From positions 51,311 to 115,310 of the forward strand of contig CAKUSP010000008.1 of the NCBI GenBank assembly GCA_934680015.1: a stretch of 64,000 nt of DNA. Reading direction: 5' to 3'. Origin of the DNA: an uncultured Bacteroidales bacterium. GTDB lineage: Bacteria > Bacteroidota > Bacteroidia > Bacteroidales > UBA932. A model generated the notes under the pieces. It was not told the DNA's origin and did not search any database. It worked only from the letters and a program-made list of their open reading frames with translations. How positions within the stretch are numbered: position 1 is the first letter of the stretch; the number at the start of each line of letters is the position of its first letter. Shown in pieces: positions 29,463 through 38,218 of the stretch. A program made the position numbers and the translations under genes.

Positions 29463-32293
29463 CGTCCGCAAATAGTTTTAAAATCACAGTTAAGGCATGT
29501 GTCTATGTCTGCCGTTTTAGTCCAAGGCTCGTTGATATCCAATATTTTATCAGTGCACTCTTTTAGACTTTTTTCCATTTCGGACATAAATTTATTACAC
29601 ATCGGAGCTGTTTTGATGCCATCCGAAAATAAGGAGGAAGTCTGGTAAATCACATTTTCTATGCGCTTGTTTTTGAACTGGTCTTTGACGAATTCATCGT
29701 ATAGAAATAGTTGGATGGCAATTTTAGGCCGTTTCTTTTCATCGGTGCCAAATGCAGCTTGCGCTATTTCTGAGGCATTGTTTTCATCGATTTGAAAATC
29801 AGTATCTTTGACTTTACCTGTTTTATAATCGACAATACGCACAGTGCCATCCTCGAAACTATCTATCCTGTCTATAAACCCCTTAAATTTCAGACCATTG
29901 ATGACTTTGTTCTCTTTTTTTTCTAGGCCAATTATTTTAAAACTATTAGCCCCTTTATCTTTTAGAAGAGCAGCATCGACGGAGAGTATCTGTTCTACAT
30001 ATCTACATACAATATGTTCGTATATTAGATTTCTTCCCGTTACTTCTATGCTCCTTAGATTTTTTTTAATCTCTTCTCGAATAATATCTTTATACTTACG
30101 AGTAGACTGCATGGTTTTTAGATCATCATAGGTAATTTGGGATTTTCCCTCATATAGACGTTGCATAGTGCTGTGGAGCACCGTCCCCATAAGACCTTTG
30201 TCCATAATCTCAGTTACTTCTTCTGTTTTATTGATATTCTCAATTTTATTAAAAAAGAATTTTGCTGGGCAACTCAAGTAATTCTGAATGGTAGAAGCAG
30301 AAAAGTAGACTTCGGTTTTTAATTTTTTTATATGTTCTTCAGTTTTTGGAAAGAAAGATGGCATTTCGAGTTTAGCTATAGTCGATTTAGCGGTATAGTG
30401 ATTGATTTTGAGGCCGAAATGTAGTTCGAGTTGTTTTATATACCTACTTTCTTCACTTGATTTTAATTTTTGAGAGCTACTGGTATTATAGACCATCCAG
30501 ACCTTATCGGCCCTTTGAATAAGCCTATAGAAATAATATGCCCAGAGTGAATCTTGGTATTCGTGGGTTGGAAGATCAAAGCCCTTTCTTAACTCAGCTG
30601 GAATAAAAGATTCCCGTGTATTGTGCCGTGGAAATACTCCTTCGTTGCAGCTGAGAATTATTACATTTTTAAAGTCCAGTGCCCTCGTCTCCAATGGTCC
30701 CATTATCTGGAGGCCTTGAAGCGGTTCTCCTTTGAATGGAACCGAGCTTCTTCCTAATAGATTTCTTAAGAGCCTAAAAAATGTAGTAGGGAGTATGGCC
30801 AATTCGTACTTTTCTATGCAGTTTATGGCTTTATAATACTCTTTTGCAAAGTCTAATTCCAGTGTTTCGCTCTTTCCTTCCATCATCCGATGGGCGACAT
30901 TGAGCAGTACTGTTTTTAAGTATTCGCATAGCGAGTGTATTTGTTCTTTGTCGGCAAGTGTGTCTTCCATTACTACTGGGCGGAATATATCCGATAGTAT
31001 GCCTTCGTTTAATTCTGATTCTTCGATATAATGACGCAGTCCTTGCTGAATCGTAGTTATTCTTTTCCTTTCCGAATCACTTAAAAAGGATGTGAGTAGC
31101 GGGTTAGAAAAGATGTCGCTAACTTGTTTATGGTAGAAAAGCACTTTTCCATCGGGCATTTTTCGTAGGTGCATTTGTAGCGCGCAGATTTCTTCCATGA
31201 GGGTGTATAGCATGCTCGAAGACATAGGATACCCCATAGTCACATTCACTTTGACGATTTCTTCTGGAATAGCGTTAAGAGTTGGGATTAGAAGTCCCTC
31301 ATCTGCAAGTACGACGGCTGTGTCGAGCCCGATTTGAGAATAGGGTTCGAGTCGTCTGAAAATGGCACCCAGTTGTTTGCATTGGCCTACAGCAGAGGGG
31401 ACAGCGAGAGTGTTAATCTCAGGCACTCCTAAGTCATCATTGTTAAGCTCGATGCTTTGCCCTAACTCACGAATGTTGTTTTCTAAGAAAAAGGATGCCT
31501 TGTTATGCTTGTCTTTTATTAGTGGGCTGCTATAATCCCAGCAGAATTGGGCCAATCCTGCTTTTTGCATTCCTCTTAAAATGCACATCTCACTTTCGGT
31601 TGGAGCTCCTTGACCGATGAAGATGAATTGGTCCGTATCGGGGAATCTCTCTTTTAAAATATCTACCGCGCTTTCTTTTTTGAACCTTTCGGCTATGGCG
31701 CGATAGACTTTACCTTCGTATGATTTTCCTTCAGCATCAAGACTTGTGTTGAACGAGATGTAGAGAGGGTAGAGAATATCCCAAGTTTTACGGAAGGAAT
31801 CTTTGTATTTTCCGTCTGCTCCTACCACCGGAGAAAAATGTCCCATAAAAGACTGAATTGCTTTCAGTTGCTTTTCATTAAGATAGGACCCATAGTCTTG
31901 AAGTGATTTAAATTCACTGACATTGGTAAATAGTTTCTTTGCATCTACTAGGTATTTATCCACATCGTTAAAGTCTGAAAGAATCATCTCTCCCCAGAAG
32001 ATGAATTCGTCCAGTGATTCGCAATGCGGGCTTAATTCCCGATAGTTTTCATATAGATGTAACAGTAGATCGATTTTTTCAGTAGGGCTTTGGTTGCAAA
32101 GTACGTAGAAAAAGTCGTTGATGGTGTACATCTGAGGCATAAGCACTGTTTTGCGTTCTGCTTTTACTAGTTCTCTATAATACTTTTGGAAGAAAAGCAT
32201 TGAGCGCCTGTTCGGGAAAATGTAGCAAAGCTCGCGGTAAAGTGTAGTGTGGGTATAATAATGCTTGGCTACCTGCTTTAGGAAAGGTGTCAT
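29459..32293 (-). CDS. addB: AddB-type nuclease subunit
   Basis: The 944-residue protein pairs with AddA in processing broken DNA ends. The C-terminal PD-(D/E)XK core is visible as IVDYKTGKV, and cysteines YLSCP and CLNC-x5-C at the very C-terminus fit the [4Fe-4S] staple of AddB nucleases. The N-terminal helicase-like half lacks a recognisable Walker A, reading FPNRRSM where a P-loop would lie, so it is probably an inactive motor, as in other AddB proteins of Bacteroidota. An alr gene lies 17 bases upstream. Confidence 0.86.
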   Translation of the reverse strand: MTPFLKQVAKHYYTHTTLYRELCYIFPNRRSMLFFQKYYRELVKAERKTVLMPQMYTINDFFYVLCNQSPTEKIDLLLHLYENYRELSPHCESLDEFIFWGEMILSDFNDVDKYLVDAKKLFTNVSEFKSLQDYGSYLNEKQLKAIQSFMGHFSPVVGADGKYKDSFRKTWDILYPLYISFNTSLDAEGKSYEGKVYRAIAERFKKESAVDILKERFPDTDQFIFIGQGAPTESEMCILRGMQKAGLAQFCWDYSSPLIKDKHNKASFFLENNIRELGQSIELNNDDLGVPEINTLAVPSAVGQCKQLGAIFRRLEPYSQIGLDTAVVLADEGLLIPTLNAIPEEIVKVNVTMGYPMSSSMLYTLMEEICALQMHLRKMPDGKVLFYHKQVSDIFSNPLLTSFLSDSERKRITTIQQGLRHYIEESELNEGILSDIFRPVVMEDTLADKEQIHSLCEYLKTVLLNVAHRMMEGKSETLELDFAKEYYKAINCIEKYELAILPTTFFRLLRNLLGRSSVPFKGEPLQGLQIMGPLETRALDFKNVIILSCNEGVFPRHNTRESFIPAELRKGFDLPTHEYQDSLWAYYFYRLIQRADKVWMVYNTSSSQKLKSSEESRYIKQLELHFGLKINHYTAKSTIAKLEMPSFFPKTEEHIKKLKTEVYFSASTIQNYLSCPAKFFFNKIENINKTEEVTEIMDKGLMGTVLHSTMQRLYEGKSQITYDDLKTMQSTRKYKDIIREEIKKNLRSIEVTGRNLIYEHIVCRYVEQILSVDAALLKDKGANSFKIIGLEKKENKVINGLKFKGFIDRIDSFEDGTVRIVDYKTGKVKDTDFQIDENNASEIAQAAFGTDEKKRPKIAIQLFLYDEFVKDQFKNKRIENVIYQTSSLFSDGIKTAPMCNKFMSEMEKSLKECTDKILDINEPWTKTADIDTCLNCDFKTICGR

Positions 32294-32310
32294 CTATTTG
32301 ATTTATAGTG

Positions 32311-33441
32311 CTATGAATTATGAGGGTTGAGTATTACTCTTTCTATTCTACGAGGTATGGATGTAAGTATTTCGTATGGTATAGTTTCCAGTATGCCAGC
32401 CAATTCTTCTATGGTTGGGTCTTCTCCGAATATAGTTACTGTGTCTCCTACCTTTACATCGATCCCACTTACATCTATCATGCACATATCCATGCAGATA
32501 TTTCCTATGGTAGGCGCTCTATGTCCATTAACATCGAAACTGGCAGCGCCGTTGCCTAGGTGCCTATTCACACCGTCGGCATAGCCAGCTGGAATGGTGG
32601 CTATCGTAGTGCCTTCTGGGGCTATTTTCCCACATCTTCCGTAACCTATAGTCCCATCTTTAGGTAAGAGATGTTTTATTTGCAGTATTTTTACTTTAAA
32701 AGAAGCAACGGGATGCAGCCTAACGCCTTCAAGAGCGGAAATGCCATATATTCCGATTCCTAACCTCACCATGTCATATTGGTATTGGGAAAAGCGTTCT
32801 ATGCCTGCACTATTAAGAATATGACGCATGGGCTTGTAGTGGAGTTTACTCTCTATCTGTTGAGACATTTTTTCAAACAGCGCTATCTGGCCTAATGTAA
32901 AATCGTCATTAGAAGGGTCTTCTGCAGCAGCAAGATGTGAATAAATGGATTTAACTTTTAATGTGCGATGTTCAGCCAGATAATCAGAGAGTTCCTCTAA
33001 TTCGTCTTCCATGAAACCAAGCCGATGCATGCCTGTGTCAAGTTTTATATGTATGGGATATTGATTTATATGGTTTTCTTCTAGTTTTTCCTCAAGAGCT
33101 TTAAGTGTGGCTATATTAGGAATGCCTGGTTCTAGACGATATTCTATGATCTCATTCATAAAGTCGGTTCCGGCTGTGAGAACGAGTATGGGAAGAGAGA
33201 TTCCTCCTTTTCTTAGTTCTATACCTTCTACTGGAAGGGCCACGGCCAAGTAATCTGCCCCTAATCCTTGCATCATAGAGGCGAACTCTACAGCTCCGTG
33301 TCCGTATGCATTGGCCTTGACCAGAATCAAAAGCTTTGTGTGCGCACTAAGCAGCCCGCGAAAATAGTGATAGTTATATTCACAGGCCGAAAGGTCCAGT
33401 TCGAGTCGGCTGAAGTCATTCTCCCTGCTGTTCATTGTCAT
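32311..33441 (-). CDS. alr: Alanine racemase
   Basis: The PLP enzyme converts L-alanine to D-alanine for peptidoglycan. The PLP lysine lies in VKANAYGHG (K42), and the second active-site region AGYADGVNR is present. The open frame extends to 33474, but the first 11 residues look unlike the family and overlap manA, so I start at ATG 33441 (33435 is equally possible). It still overlaps manA by about 26 bases. Confidence 0.93.
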   Translation of the reverse strand: MTMNSRENDFSRLELDLSACEYNYHYFRGLLSAHTKLLILVKANAYGHGAVEFASMMQGLGADYLAVALPVEGIELRKGGISLPILVLTAGTDFMNEIIEYRLEPGIPNIATLKALEEKLEENHINQYPIHIKLDTGMHRLGFMEDELEELSDYLAEHRTLKVKSIYSHLAAAEDPSNDDFTLGQIALFEKMSQQIESKLHYKPMRHILNSAGIERFSQYQYDMVRLGIGIYGISALEGVRLHPVASFKVKILQIKHLLPKDGTIGYGRCGKIAPEGTTIATIPAGYADGVNRHLGNGAASFDVNGHRAPTIGNICMDMCMIDVSGIDVKVGDTVTIFGEDPTIEELAGILETIPYEILTSIPRRIERVILNPHNS

Positions 33442-34408
33442 TTTTTTTGAGGTTGCATTGGCCCATAGCCTCAAGAAGAGATGTTGTCTGCTCTAGCGGC
33501 TCTAAGGTGATTTCATTGACTTCTGCTGGAACCAATAAGGCGCTACCTTTCCCTATAGAATAATTTACTTCACCCATGCCATCGATTGTGGTTTTTATAT
33601 TGGCCTTTCCATATAGGCCAATATAAACGGCGAAAGTATCGACCTTCTCAGATGATATCCTTATGGCTTCATGCAGGTCTATCTTATTAACTACGAATTG
33701 GTCTAGATTTAGCAGTTCGTAAATGTCGTTAGTGAGCTTTAGTGGGGTGAGAATTTCTGGCTTTTGCGCTTTGTATTCGATAAAGTCTAGGGCATCAATA
33801 ATAGTTAGAGCGCTATCGAATTCGTCTGTGGCCAATGCCTGCCCCCATGGATATACGCAGAAGTCAAGTGCGGATGATTGTGATATTTCCAAAATCTCCA
33901 TTTCTCCTATAGCCCCGTGAATTAGTCCTGGTTTTAGGCGGTAACTTTCTCCTGGCTGGGTTTTAACATAGAGAAGATTTTTTTCAATGCTTCCATCTTT
34001 TATGCCTTCGAGCATTTTTGAAGCGTCGGAATCGTTATCAAAGCCTAAAATCAGTCTTGACTGAGGGGTGGCTTTTAGAATGTACCATAATTTTTCGCGT
34101 CCTAGAGCATCGTATCGCTCAGAAGCCGTAGTGTCGTCAGGATGCACTCTTAGAGGCATCTTTCCATTACATTCTATTATTTTTACCTGGATAGGGAATT
34201 GTCTCCCGTAGGCTTTGAACACATCATCACCTACCACTCTATCCATGTATGTGTCCATTACTTCGCTAAGAGTGTTAGAGGATAGCCAGCCATCGCTGAT
34301 TAGTGAATCTCTATACCCAAGGTCAGCTACTTTGAAAATCTCTTTCCCCCAGACATATTTGTCTTCGAGAGAACATAATCTCATGGGGTATAATTTATTT
34401 TCACTCAT
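33416..34408 (-). CDS. manA: Class I mannose-6-phosphate isomerase
   Basis: The zinc enzyme interconverts fructose 6-phosphate and mannose 6-phosphate. The 330-residue cupin-type sequence has the metal block RVHPDD, KLWYIL and the downstream GLIHGAIGEMEILEIS region with metal histidine and glutamate. The substrate is inferred from the family. The C-terminal end runs into the alr start, and the zinc membrane peptidase gene lies 4 bases upstream. Confidence 0.88.
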   Translation of the reverse strand: MSENKLYPMRLCSLEDKYVWGKEIFKVADLGYRDSLISDGWLSSNTLSEVMDTYMDRVVGDDVFKAYGRQFPIQVKIIECNGKMPLRVHPDDTTASERYDALGREKLWYILKATPQSRLILGFDNDSDASKMLEGIKDGSIEKNLLYVKTQPGESYRLKPGLIHGAIGEMEILEISQSSALDFCVYPWGQALATDEFDSALTIIDALDFIEYKAQKPEILTPLKLTNDIYELLNLDQFVVNKIDLHEAIRISSEKVDTFAVYIGLYGKANIKTTIDGMGEVNYSIGKGSALLVPAEVNEITLEPLEQTTSLLEAMGQCNLKKNDNEQQGE

Positions 34409-34412
34409 AGTA

Positions 34413-35084
34413 TTAATCTCTTCTGCTATTTGCGATTCCGATGTAGTAGAGTAGTGTCGCTAAAGATCCTAGCGCAGCTATGACATAGGTGTAGGCAGCC
34501 CATTTAAGCGCATCTTTGGCCATAGGAGTGGTTTCAAAATCTGTAATATGAGAAGTGTCAAGCCATTCGATTGCGCGTCTGCTTGCATTGATTTCTACAG
34601 GTAGGGTTACAAGTGAGAATAGAGTTGTCATAGCGAACATAGCAATTCCAATCCATAGCAGATTGGGAAGGGCTTCGGACATAATTACACCTAAAAGCAG
34701 AACCCACGATACTGCTTGATTGCAGAAGTTGACAACCGGCACCATGGCACTGCGTAACCTCAATGGTGCATATCCTTGGGCATGTTGAAGTGCGTGTCCA
34801 GTTTCGTGTGCTGCCACGGCCACAGCAGCAATACTTGCTGTGTTATAGACATTTTCGCTTAGATTGATGGTCTTGTTGACAGGATTATAGAAGTCGGTCA
34901 AGTGACCACCTACACTGGTGACAGTAACATCGTTTATGCCATTTTCTTCCAGCATTTTTCGTGCGGCTTCAGCCCCTGTAAGGCTAGCTGGTACTCTCGA
35001 ATACTTATTGAATCTTGACTGTAGGCCTGCCTGAACGATCGCGCTTGCGACCATCACCAGCAACATTATTATCCAAATATTCAT
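34413..35084 (-). CDS. Membrane zinc metallopeptidase, YugP family
   Basis: The 223-residue protein has an N-terminal membrane helix, the zinc motif HETGH (93-97), a following ALQHAQGYAPLRLR block typical of the family, and about three further hydrophobic segments. YugP-type peptidases are membrane proteins of unknown substrate. The gene is first in the minus-strand run with manA, alr, addB and addA. Confidence 0.88.
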   Translation of the reverse strand: MNIWIIMLLVMVASAIVQAGLQSRFNKYSRVPASLTGAEAARKMLEENGINDVTVTSVGGHLTDFYNPVNKTINLSENVYNTASIAAVAVAAHETGHALQHAQGYAPLRLRSAMVPVVNFCNQAVSWVLLLGVIMSEALPNLLWIGIAMFAMTTLFSLVTLPVEINASRRAIEWLDTSHITDFETTPMAKDALKWAAYTYVIAALGSLATLLYYIGIANSRRD

Positions 35085-35179
35085 TCTTTTTGTTCTTTTT
35101 ATTAGGTGACTTTCATAAAATGACTTGCATCATCTTAGAAAATCTTTTGGTTTATCTCACTCTTTCTTCGAAAATAAAT

Positions 35180-35233
35180 CTATTCCCGAAAACCGCATAC
35201 TAGTCTAACGCAATTTAACTTTTAAAGTTACTA
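35180..35233. repeat. 54-bp direct repeat, copy A
   Basis: This block aligns without gaps to 35738-35791, with roughly three quarters of the bases identical (shared CATACTA, ACGCAA and GTTACTA cores). Copy B covers the 3' end of the broken Rpn gene and the bases after its stop. Copy A lies in the leader upstream of the zinc peptidase gene, so it may be what is left of a second Rpn copy. Confidence 0.6.
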
Positions 35234-35256
35234 GATTTCGAAGAGGCTTTTTCCAT
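35215..35256 (-). CDS. 13-residue leader-like mini-ORF
   Basis: An ATG at 35256 opens a 13-codon frame ending SSNFKS, about 10 bases downstream of the predicted transcription start. Its end lies in repeat copy A, in the same frame as the Rpn tail FSNVKK in copy B. It could be a translated remnant or chance. No protein support. Confidence 0.15.
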   Translation of the reverse strand: MEKASSKSSNFKS

Positions 35257-35271
35257 CAAAAACCGAGCCTG

Positions 35272-35304
35272 CAAATATAACGAAAATATAAAACAGATTA
35301 TCAA
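35272..35304 (-). promoter_or_regulatory. Candidate promoter for the yugP-manA-alr-addB-addA run
   Basis: The minus strand reads TATATTTG (35272-35279), an exact consensus, with a TTG at 35302-35304 after 22 bases, slightly long. The predicted leader before the peptidase ATG at 35084 is about 180 bases and would contain repeat copy A. Confidence 0.5.
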
Positions 35305-35614
35305 GTTATTTTTAAGGATTACTTAATAAAGTAACCAGTATCATAGTTACTGTTTTTTCTCAAAGTTGATTCCCTGTTTTATTCTAGATTAGACTCCTTC
35401 CTCGGTTTTCCTTGTTCAACTTTTTTTTATCGTATGTCTATTTTATATTTTATAGCTTGTTCCTGTAAGTTTTACCACTGTATACCTATATAATAGCCTG
35501 TCTAACAATGCACTCGCAAGAAGTACATCCTTCCATACCAGGTTATCTCTTAGATATAGCCCTAAACGTTTGTTGTGGAAAACTTACTCAGGGCTTATGA
35601 CTAAACGGCATATT

Positions 35615-35651
35615 GAGGCGCGTAGTTGTGAAATGCCGCGCCTCTTCTTTT
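35615..35651 (+). terminator. Orphan terminator-like hairpin
   Basis: GAGGCGCG (35615-35622) pairs perfectly with CGCGCCTC (35637-35644), loop 14 bases, followed by TTCTTTT. No plus-strand gene lies upstream within several hundred bases. Confidence 0.45.
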
Positions 35652-35737
35652 AGGAGATTTTACGCCAAAAGTGGTGGCGCACTTTCTTTTTATAATCAAA
35701 TCATGCTTGACTGATCCTAAAACACAAAACCACTTAC

Positions 35738-35791
35738 CTATTCTCGAAAATCTCATACTAATCTGACGCAACTTATTTTTTTACGTTACTA
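35738..35791. repeat. 54-bp direct repeat, copy B
   Basis: This is the partner of 35180-35233. It spans the stop codon of the broken Rpn-like gene (minus strand, stop at 35773-35775) and about 35 bases beyond it. Confidence 0.6.
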
Positions 35792-36165
35792 AAACGCGGT
35801 AGTTCAATAAAGATAAAATGTAGATTATTACTGTAAGGCTCATTATATTCAACCTCTTTCATAATATAGTGACTGTGGACTCTATCTTTAGGCCAAGAAT
35901 CCGAATGTTCCATTACGAAGTCCACTATCGAAATCACATAGACAGGATAAAGATGATAATCCCAGTTGAATTTTTCGTTGTAATTTGCAGACAAGAATTT
36001 CTGTTTTGCTTCAGTGCGCTGTTCCATAATAGGATAGGTGGCATAGAAAAGTACTCTGTCCCGATAATACTTAAGCCCAATTCGTTGCATTTCCACGATA
36101 AAATCACGTCCATCAGAAGAATGACTCTTCAGAGGGCATTCAGCCCCCTTAACCGCTGACTTGCG
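35773..36165 (-). pseudogene. Truncated Rpn-family PD-(D/E)XK nuclease/transposase
   Basis: The reading frame encodes DFIVEMQRIG, then KYYRDRVLFYATYPIMEQ, then LYPVYVISIVDFVM, and ends FSNVKK. These match the second half of the Rpn recombination-promoting nuclease/putative transposase family common in Bacteroides, where VEMQ carries the E-x-Q of the nuclease core. The first 80 or so residues, including the rest of the active site, are missing, and an in-frame TGA at 36166-36168 closes the frame upstream. I consider it a dead remnant. The longest start-to-stop piece (GTG) is 107 residues from 36096. Confidence 0.7.
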
Positions 36166-36170
36166 TCAGC
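36116..36170. other. Three consecutive small hairpins
   Basis: Three stem-loops stand side by side: GAAGA/TCTTC (36116-36130, perfect), GAGGGC/GCCCCC (36132-36148, one wobble pair) and GCTGAC/GTCAGC (36155-36170, perfect). On the minus strand the last has a GCAA loop, a GNRA-type tetraloop. They lie at the junction between the 45-codon frame and the Rpn remnant. Confidence 0.5.
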
Positions 36171-36303
36171 TACCCATGGCGGCCTTTTCGCCTTTCCATA
36201 TTTTGCCGATGTCAAAATACACGGCCCGGCCAGCGCACTGATGTGCGCAAAAATCAGAGCGAAGGTCTGCATAGATCTGATTAAAGTTCATGAAATTGTC
36301 CAT
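36166..36303 (-). CDS. Small unknown ORF, 45 residues
   Basis: An ATG at 36303 opens a frame of 45 residues beginning MDNFMNFNQIYADL and ending WKGEKAAMGS. It contains two cysteines (CAHQC) and looks more protein-like than random sequence, but I do not recognise it. A near-consensus CATCTTTG (36344-36351, minus strand) lies about 40 bases upstream. It is in the same frame as the Rpn remnant downstream, separated only by the TGA. It may be a fragment of another gene joined to the remnant. Confidence 0.3.
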   Translation of the reverse strand: MDNFMNFNQIYADLRSDFCAHQCAGRAVYFDIGKIWKGEKAAMGS

Positions 36304-36724
36304 AATTTAGTTTTGAGTTAAGAGTTGCTCTTAATCACGAGGACAAAGATGAGAAAAAGAAATATAGTTCATAAATATTTAAATTGCCGATATGTAATGT
36401 TGAGTTTTCGTTATGCCATAATTAGACATACAATATCGTAGCATAATGCTGTGATATAGACAGCTAGAGATAGTTGAGAAATGTTTTAGCAAGCTTCAAA
36501 AATAACTTGACAATCTTTGATTATCTTTATGGTCTATATTGCTTTTATCATTAGTAATGTGACACAGTACACTAGTTTTTAAGCTTTGCCAATTATTTTT
36601 AATGCTTATATTAAAGATAATACAGGTTATTTTTCTTGAGGAACTTTAAAGTTGACAGTTTTGAACTATTTATTTTGAATTATCGATTGAAAAGAGATGT
36701 TATTCTTAAATAAACAATAAAGAT
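36304..36724. other. AT-rich intergenic region without a visible gene
   Basis: About 420 bases of AT-rich sequence. It holds the inverted repeat TTAAGAG/CTCTTAA with a three-base loop near 36318-36334 and the CATCTTTG element noted for the 45-codon ORF. I could not find a convincing promoter for the HTH gene at 36725 and see nothing else. Confidence 0.4.
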
Positions 36725-37075
36725 ATGAGTATTAAGTTTTTGAATCTGACTATTAAGTCTCGAAGGAAGAATCTAGGGATAACTCAGGGACAGATGGCCA
36801 TGCGGCTTGGCATTACCAGGCAGGCGTATAATAGGATAGAAAATGGAGAAACAATGCTGATAAGCAATAAATTGCCAGAGATAGCGAAGCTGTTGGGAAT
36901 GAGTGAAGATGGCTTACTTTTCGAATCGCTTAAAGATTTTGCGGACAAGCGGGAACTCTATGGCGAAGTGTGTAAGGACTGCCTTCAGATGTATGATCGG
37001 ATAAAGTACTTGGAAAAACTCGTGCAAGAACAATTGGACTATATCGATACCTTAAAGAAGGCTAGACAGCTGTGA
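36725..37075 (+). CDS. Small XRE-type HTH regulator with coiled coil
   Basis: The 116-residue protein has a helix-turn-helix of the Cro/CI type at about residues 14-58 (ITQGQMAMRLGITRQAYNRIENG), followed by a helical tail (about 75-113) that looks like a short coiled coil. It likely binds DNA as a dimer. A link to the decayed mobile island just upstream is possible but not shown. Its last 24 bases overlap the 3' end of the ATP-grasp-like gene on the opposite strand. Confidence 0.82.
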   Translation: MSIKFLNLTIKSRRKNLGITQGQMAMRLGITRQAYNRIENGETMLISNKLPEIAKLLGMSEDGLLFESLKDFADKRELYGEVCKDCLQMYDRIKYLEKLVQEQLDYIDTLKKARQL

Positions 37076-38086
37076 CTTTTGCACTACAATTGCATAATGA
37101 CAGGTGTCTGTAAAGTCGGTTAGGAGCTTTTCGCTTTTGGATATTTGCGCCTTTAGGTTTTCTATATCTTTAGAGAATAAGACAGCCATTTCATAAATTC
37201 CATCATATTCTGCTGGAAAGAAGCTGTCGTATAAATTACGTGCAACAAGTCCCATATTGTTACGGACATTGATTTCTACGCAAGGGACTAATTTTGACTC
37301 GTTGTCTATGAACATATCTACTCCTACACATCCTATGTACTTCCCACAAAACTCTTTTTCAAGAAAAGTGGATATAGCATTTTTTGCAAAAAGAAGCAAG
37401 TCCTCAGGAATCTTATGGCAAAGGTAAGTGTGCATAAAGTTATTGGATGCAAGCAGATTTCCAGTGTATGCTCCATGTTTAGTATTGAAGATAGAATAAC
37501 CTAGGAATGTAACGCCGTTCTTTTCGATGCGAAATTGAAGCGAAAAGTCGGTATCTACTTTTTTGCGCCTTTCCACGATGACACTTCCTTGTTTGGCCAA
37601 TGTCTTTTCACACCATCCTCTATCGCTTTGTGTCCATGAATCGCTTCTTACAGGTCGCAACCCTCTTCCACTGCTAGACCATGGCGATTTAAGGATAGTG
37701 TCGTAGTAATTATTTATTATAGAATCTATTTCGTTAACGGAAAAAACTTCCGTAGGGTCTGTCCTACTCCATAGATCGTTTCTATACGGAAGTGAAAGGA
37801 TAAACTCAGTGCATCGAATGGAGGTGTGTCTATGGGATAATTCTCGAATGATGTGTAATTCCTCGTCAGATGGTAGAAGCGAAGGATCGACTCCCGATTT
37901 AAGCAGGTGATGCTTTATGGTCTTGTCCCATCCCCAAAGTACTATGGGCGAGTCCTCTTTAAGAAAACGCATTATACTCTGACAGTCGTGGCCGAAATGA
38001 AGAGAGGATAGTGGTGGGACAAAACTTTCATCGTTAACCGCTAGTGCGAAATCGTGCTCTGGGTTGAAGAATTTAATCGAAGTCAT
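37052..38086 (-). CDS. ATP-grasp-like protein of unknown substrate
   Basis: I start at ATG 38086 (344 residues) so that the product begins MTSIKFFNPEHDFALA; the frame is open to 38140, but the -7 element at 38095-38102 lies inside that extension. The block KSPWSSSGRGL looks like an ATP-grasp phosphate loop, and GVDMFIDNE with VEINVRNNMG resembles the metal-binding end of ATP-grasp ligases. Such proteins join carboxylates to amines; the substrate is not known. It is a single gene with its own promoter, converging on the HTH gene. Confidence 0.7.
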   Translation of the reverse strand: MTSIKFFNPEHDFALAVNDESFVPPLSSLHFGHDCQSIMRFLKEDSPIVLWGWDKTIKHHLLKSGVDPSLLPSDEELHIIRELSHRHTSIRCTEFILSLPYRNDLWSRTDPTEVFSVNEIDSIINNYYDTILKSPWSSSGRGLRPVRSDSWTQSDRGWCEKTLAKQGSVIVERRKKVDTDFSLQFRIEKNGVTFLGYSIFNTKHGAYTGNLLASNNFMHTYLCHKIPEDLLLFAKNAISTFLEKEFCGKYIGCVGVDMFIDNESKLVPCVEINVRNNMGLVARNLYDSFFPAEYDGIYEMAVLFSKDIENLKAQISKSEKLLTDFTDTCHYAIVVQKSQLSSLL

Positions 38087-38094
38087 AAACGAAG

Positions 38095-38102
38095 CAAATA
38101 TA
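38095..38102 (-). promoter_or_regulatory. -7 promoter element for the ATP-grasp-like gene
   Basis: The minus strand reads TATATTTG, an exact consensus, 8 bases upstream of ATG 38086. The transcript would be nearly leaderless. No good -33 box was found. Confidence 0.5.
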
Positions 38103-38165
38103 CAAAAACGTAGCATAGTTTGTGCTTTTGCGTATGGCAATTCGGCACTGGGCGTGCAAGTTTGG

Positions 38166-38196
38166 TTGTTTTTTATAAAGGTAAAGGTTAAATTTG
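38166..38196 (+). promoter_or_regulatory. Promoter of the histidine phosphatase gene
   Basis: TTG (38166-38168) and TAAATTTG (38189-38196) stand 20 bases apart. The leader before ATG 38219 would be about 18 bases. It probably also serves the antiporter gene, which follows the phosphatase by 7 bases. Confidence 0.62.
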
Positions 38197-38218
38197 TAGT
38201 TGTCTTTAAAATACCGCT

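Larger units (their letters stand above)
35085..35772. other. Gene-poor intergenic region with repeat and hairpins
   Basis: No convincing gene is seen over these 690 bases. They contain a minus-strand promoter, repeat copy A and part of copy B, and two plus-strand terminator-like hairpins: AGTAAC/GTTACT (35330-35351) followed by GTTTTTT, and the GC-rich one at 35615-35651. No TAnnTTTG promoter was found on the plus strand that would explain them. Confidence 0.5.

Noticed and set aside
36155-36170. Hairpin at an in-frame TGA, possibly a selenocysteine insertion signal
   Set aside because: The TGA lies in the stem rather than just before it, the loop does not resemble known bacterial SECIS loops, and the downstream protein is a transposase remnant with no selenoprotein relatives.
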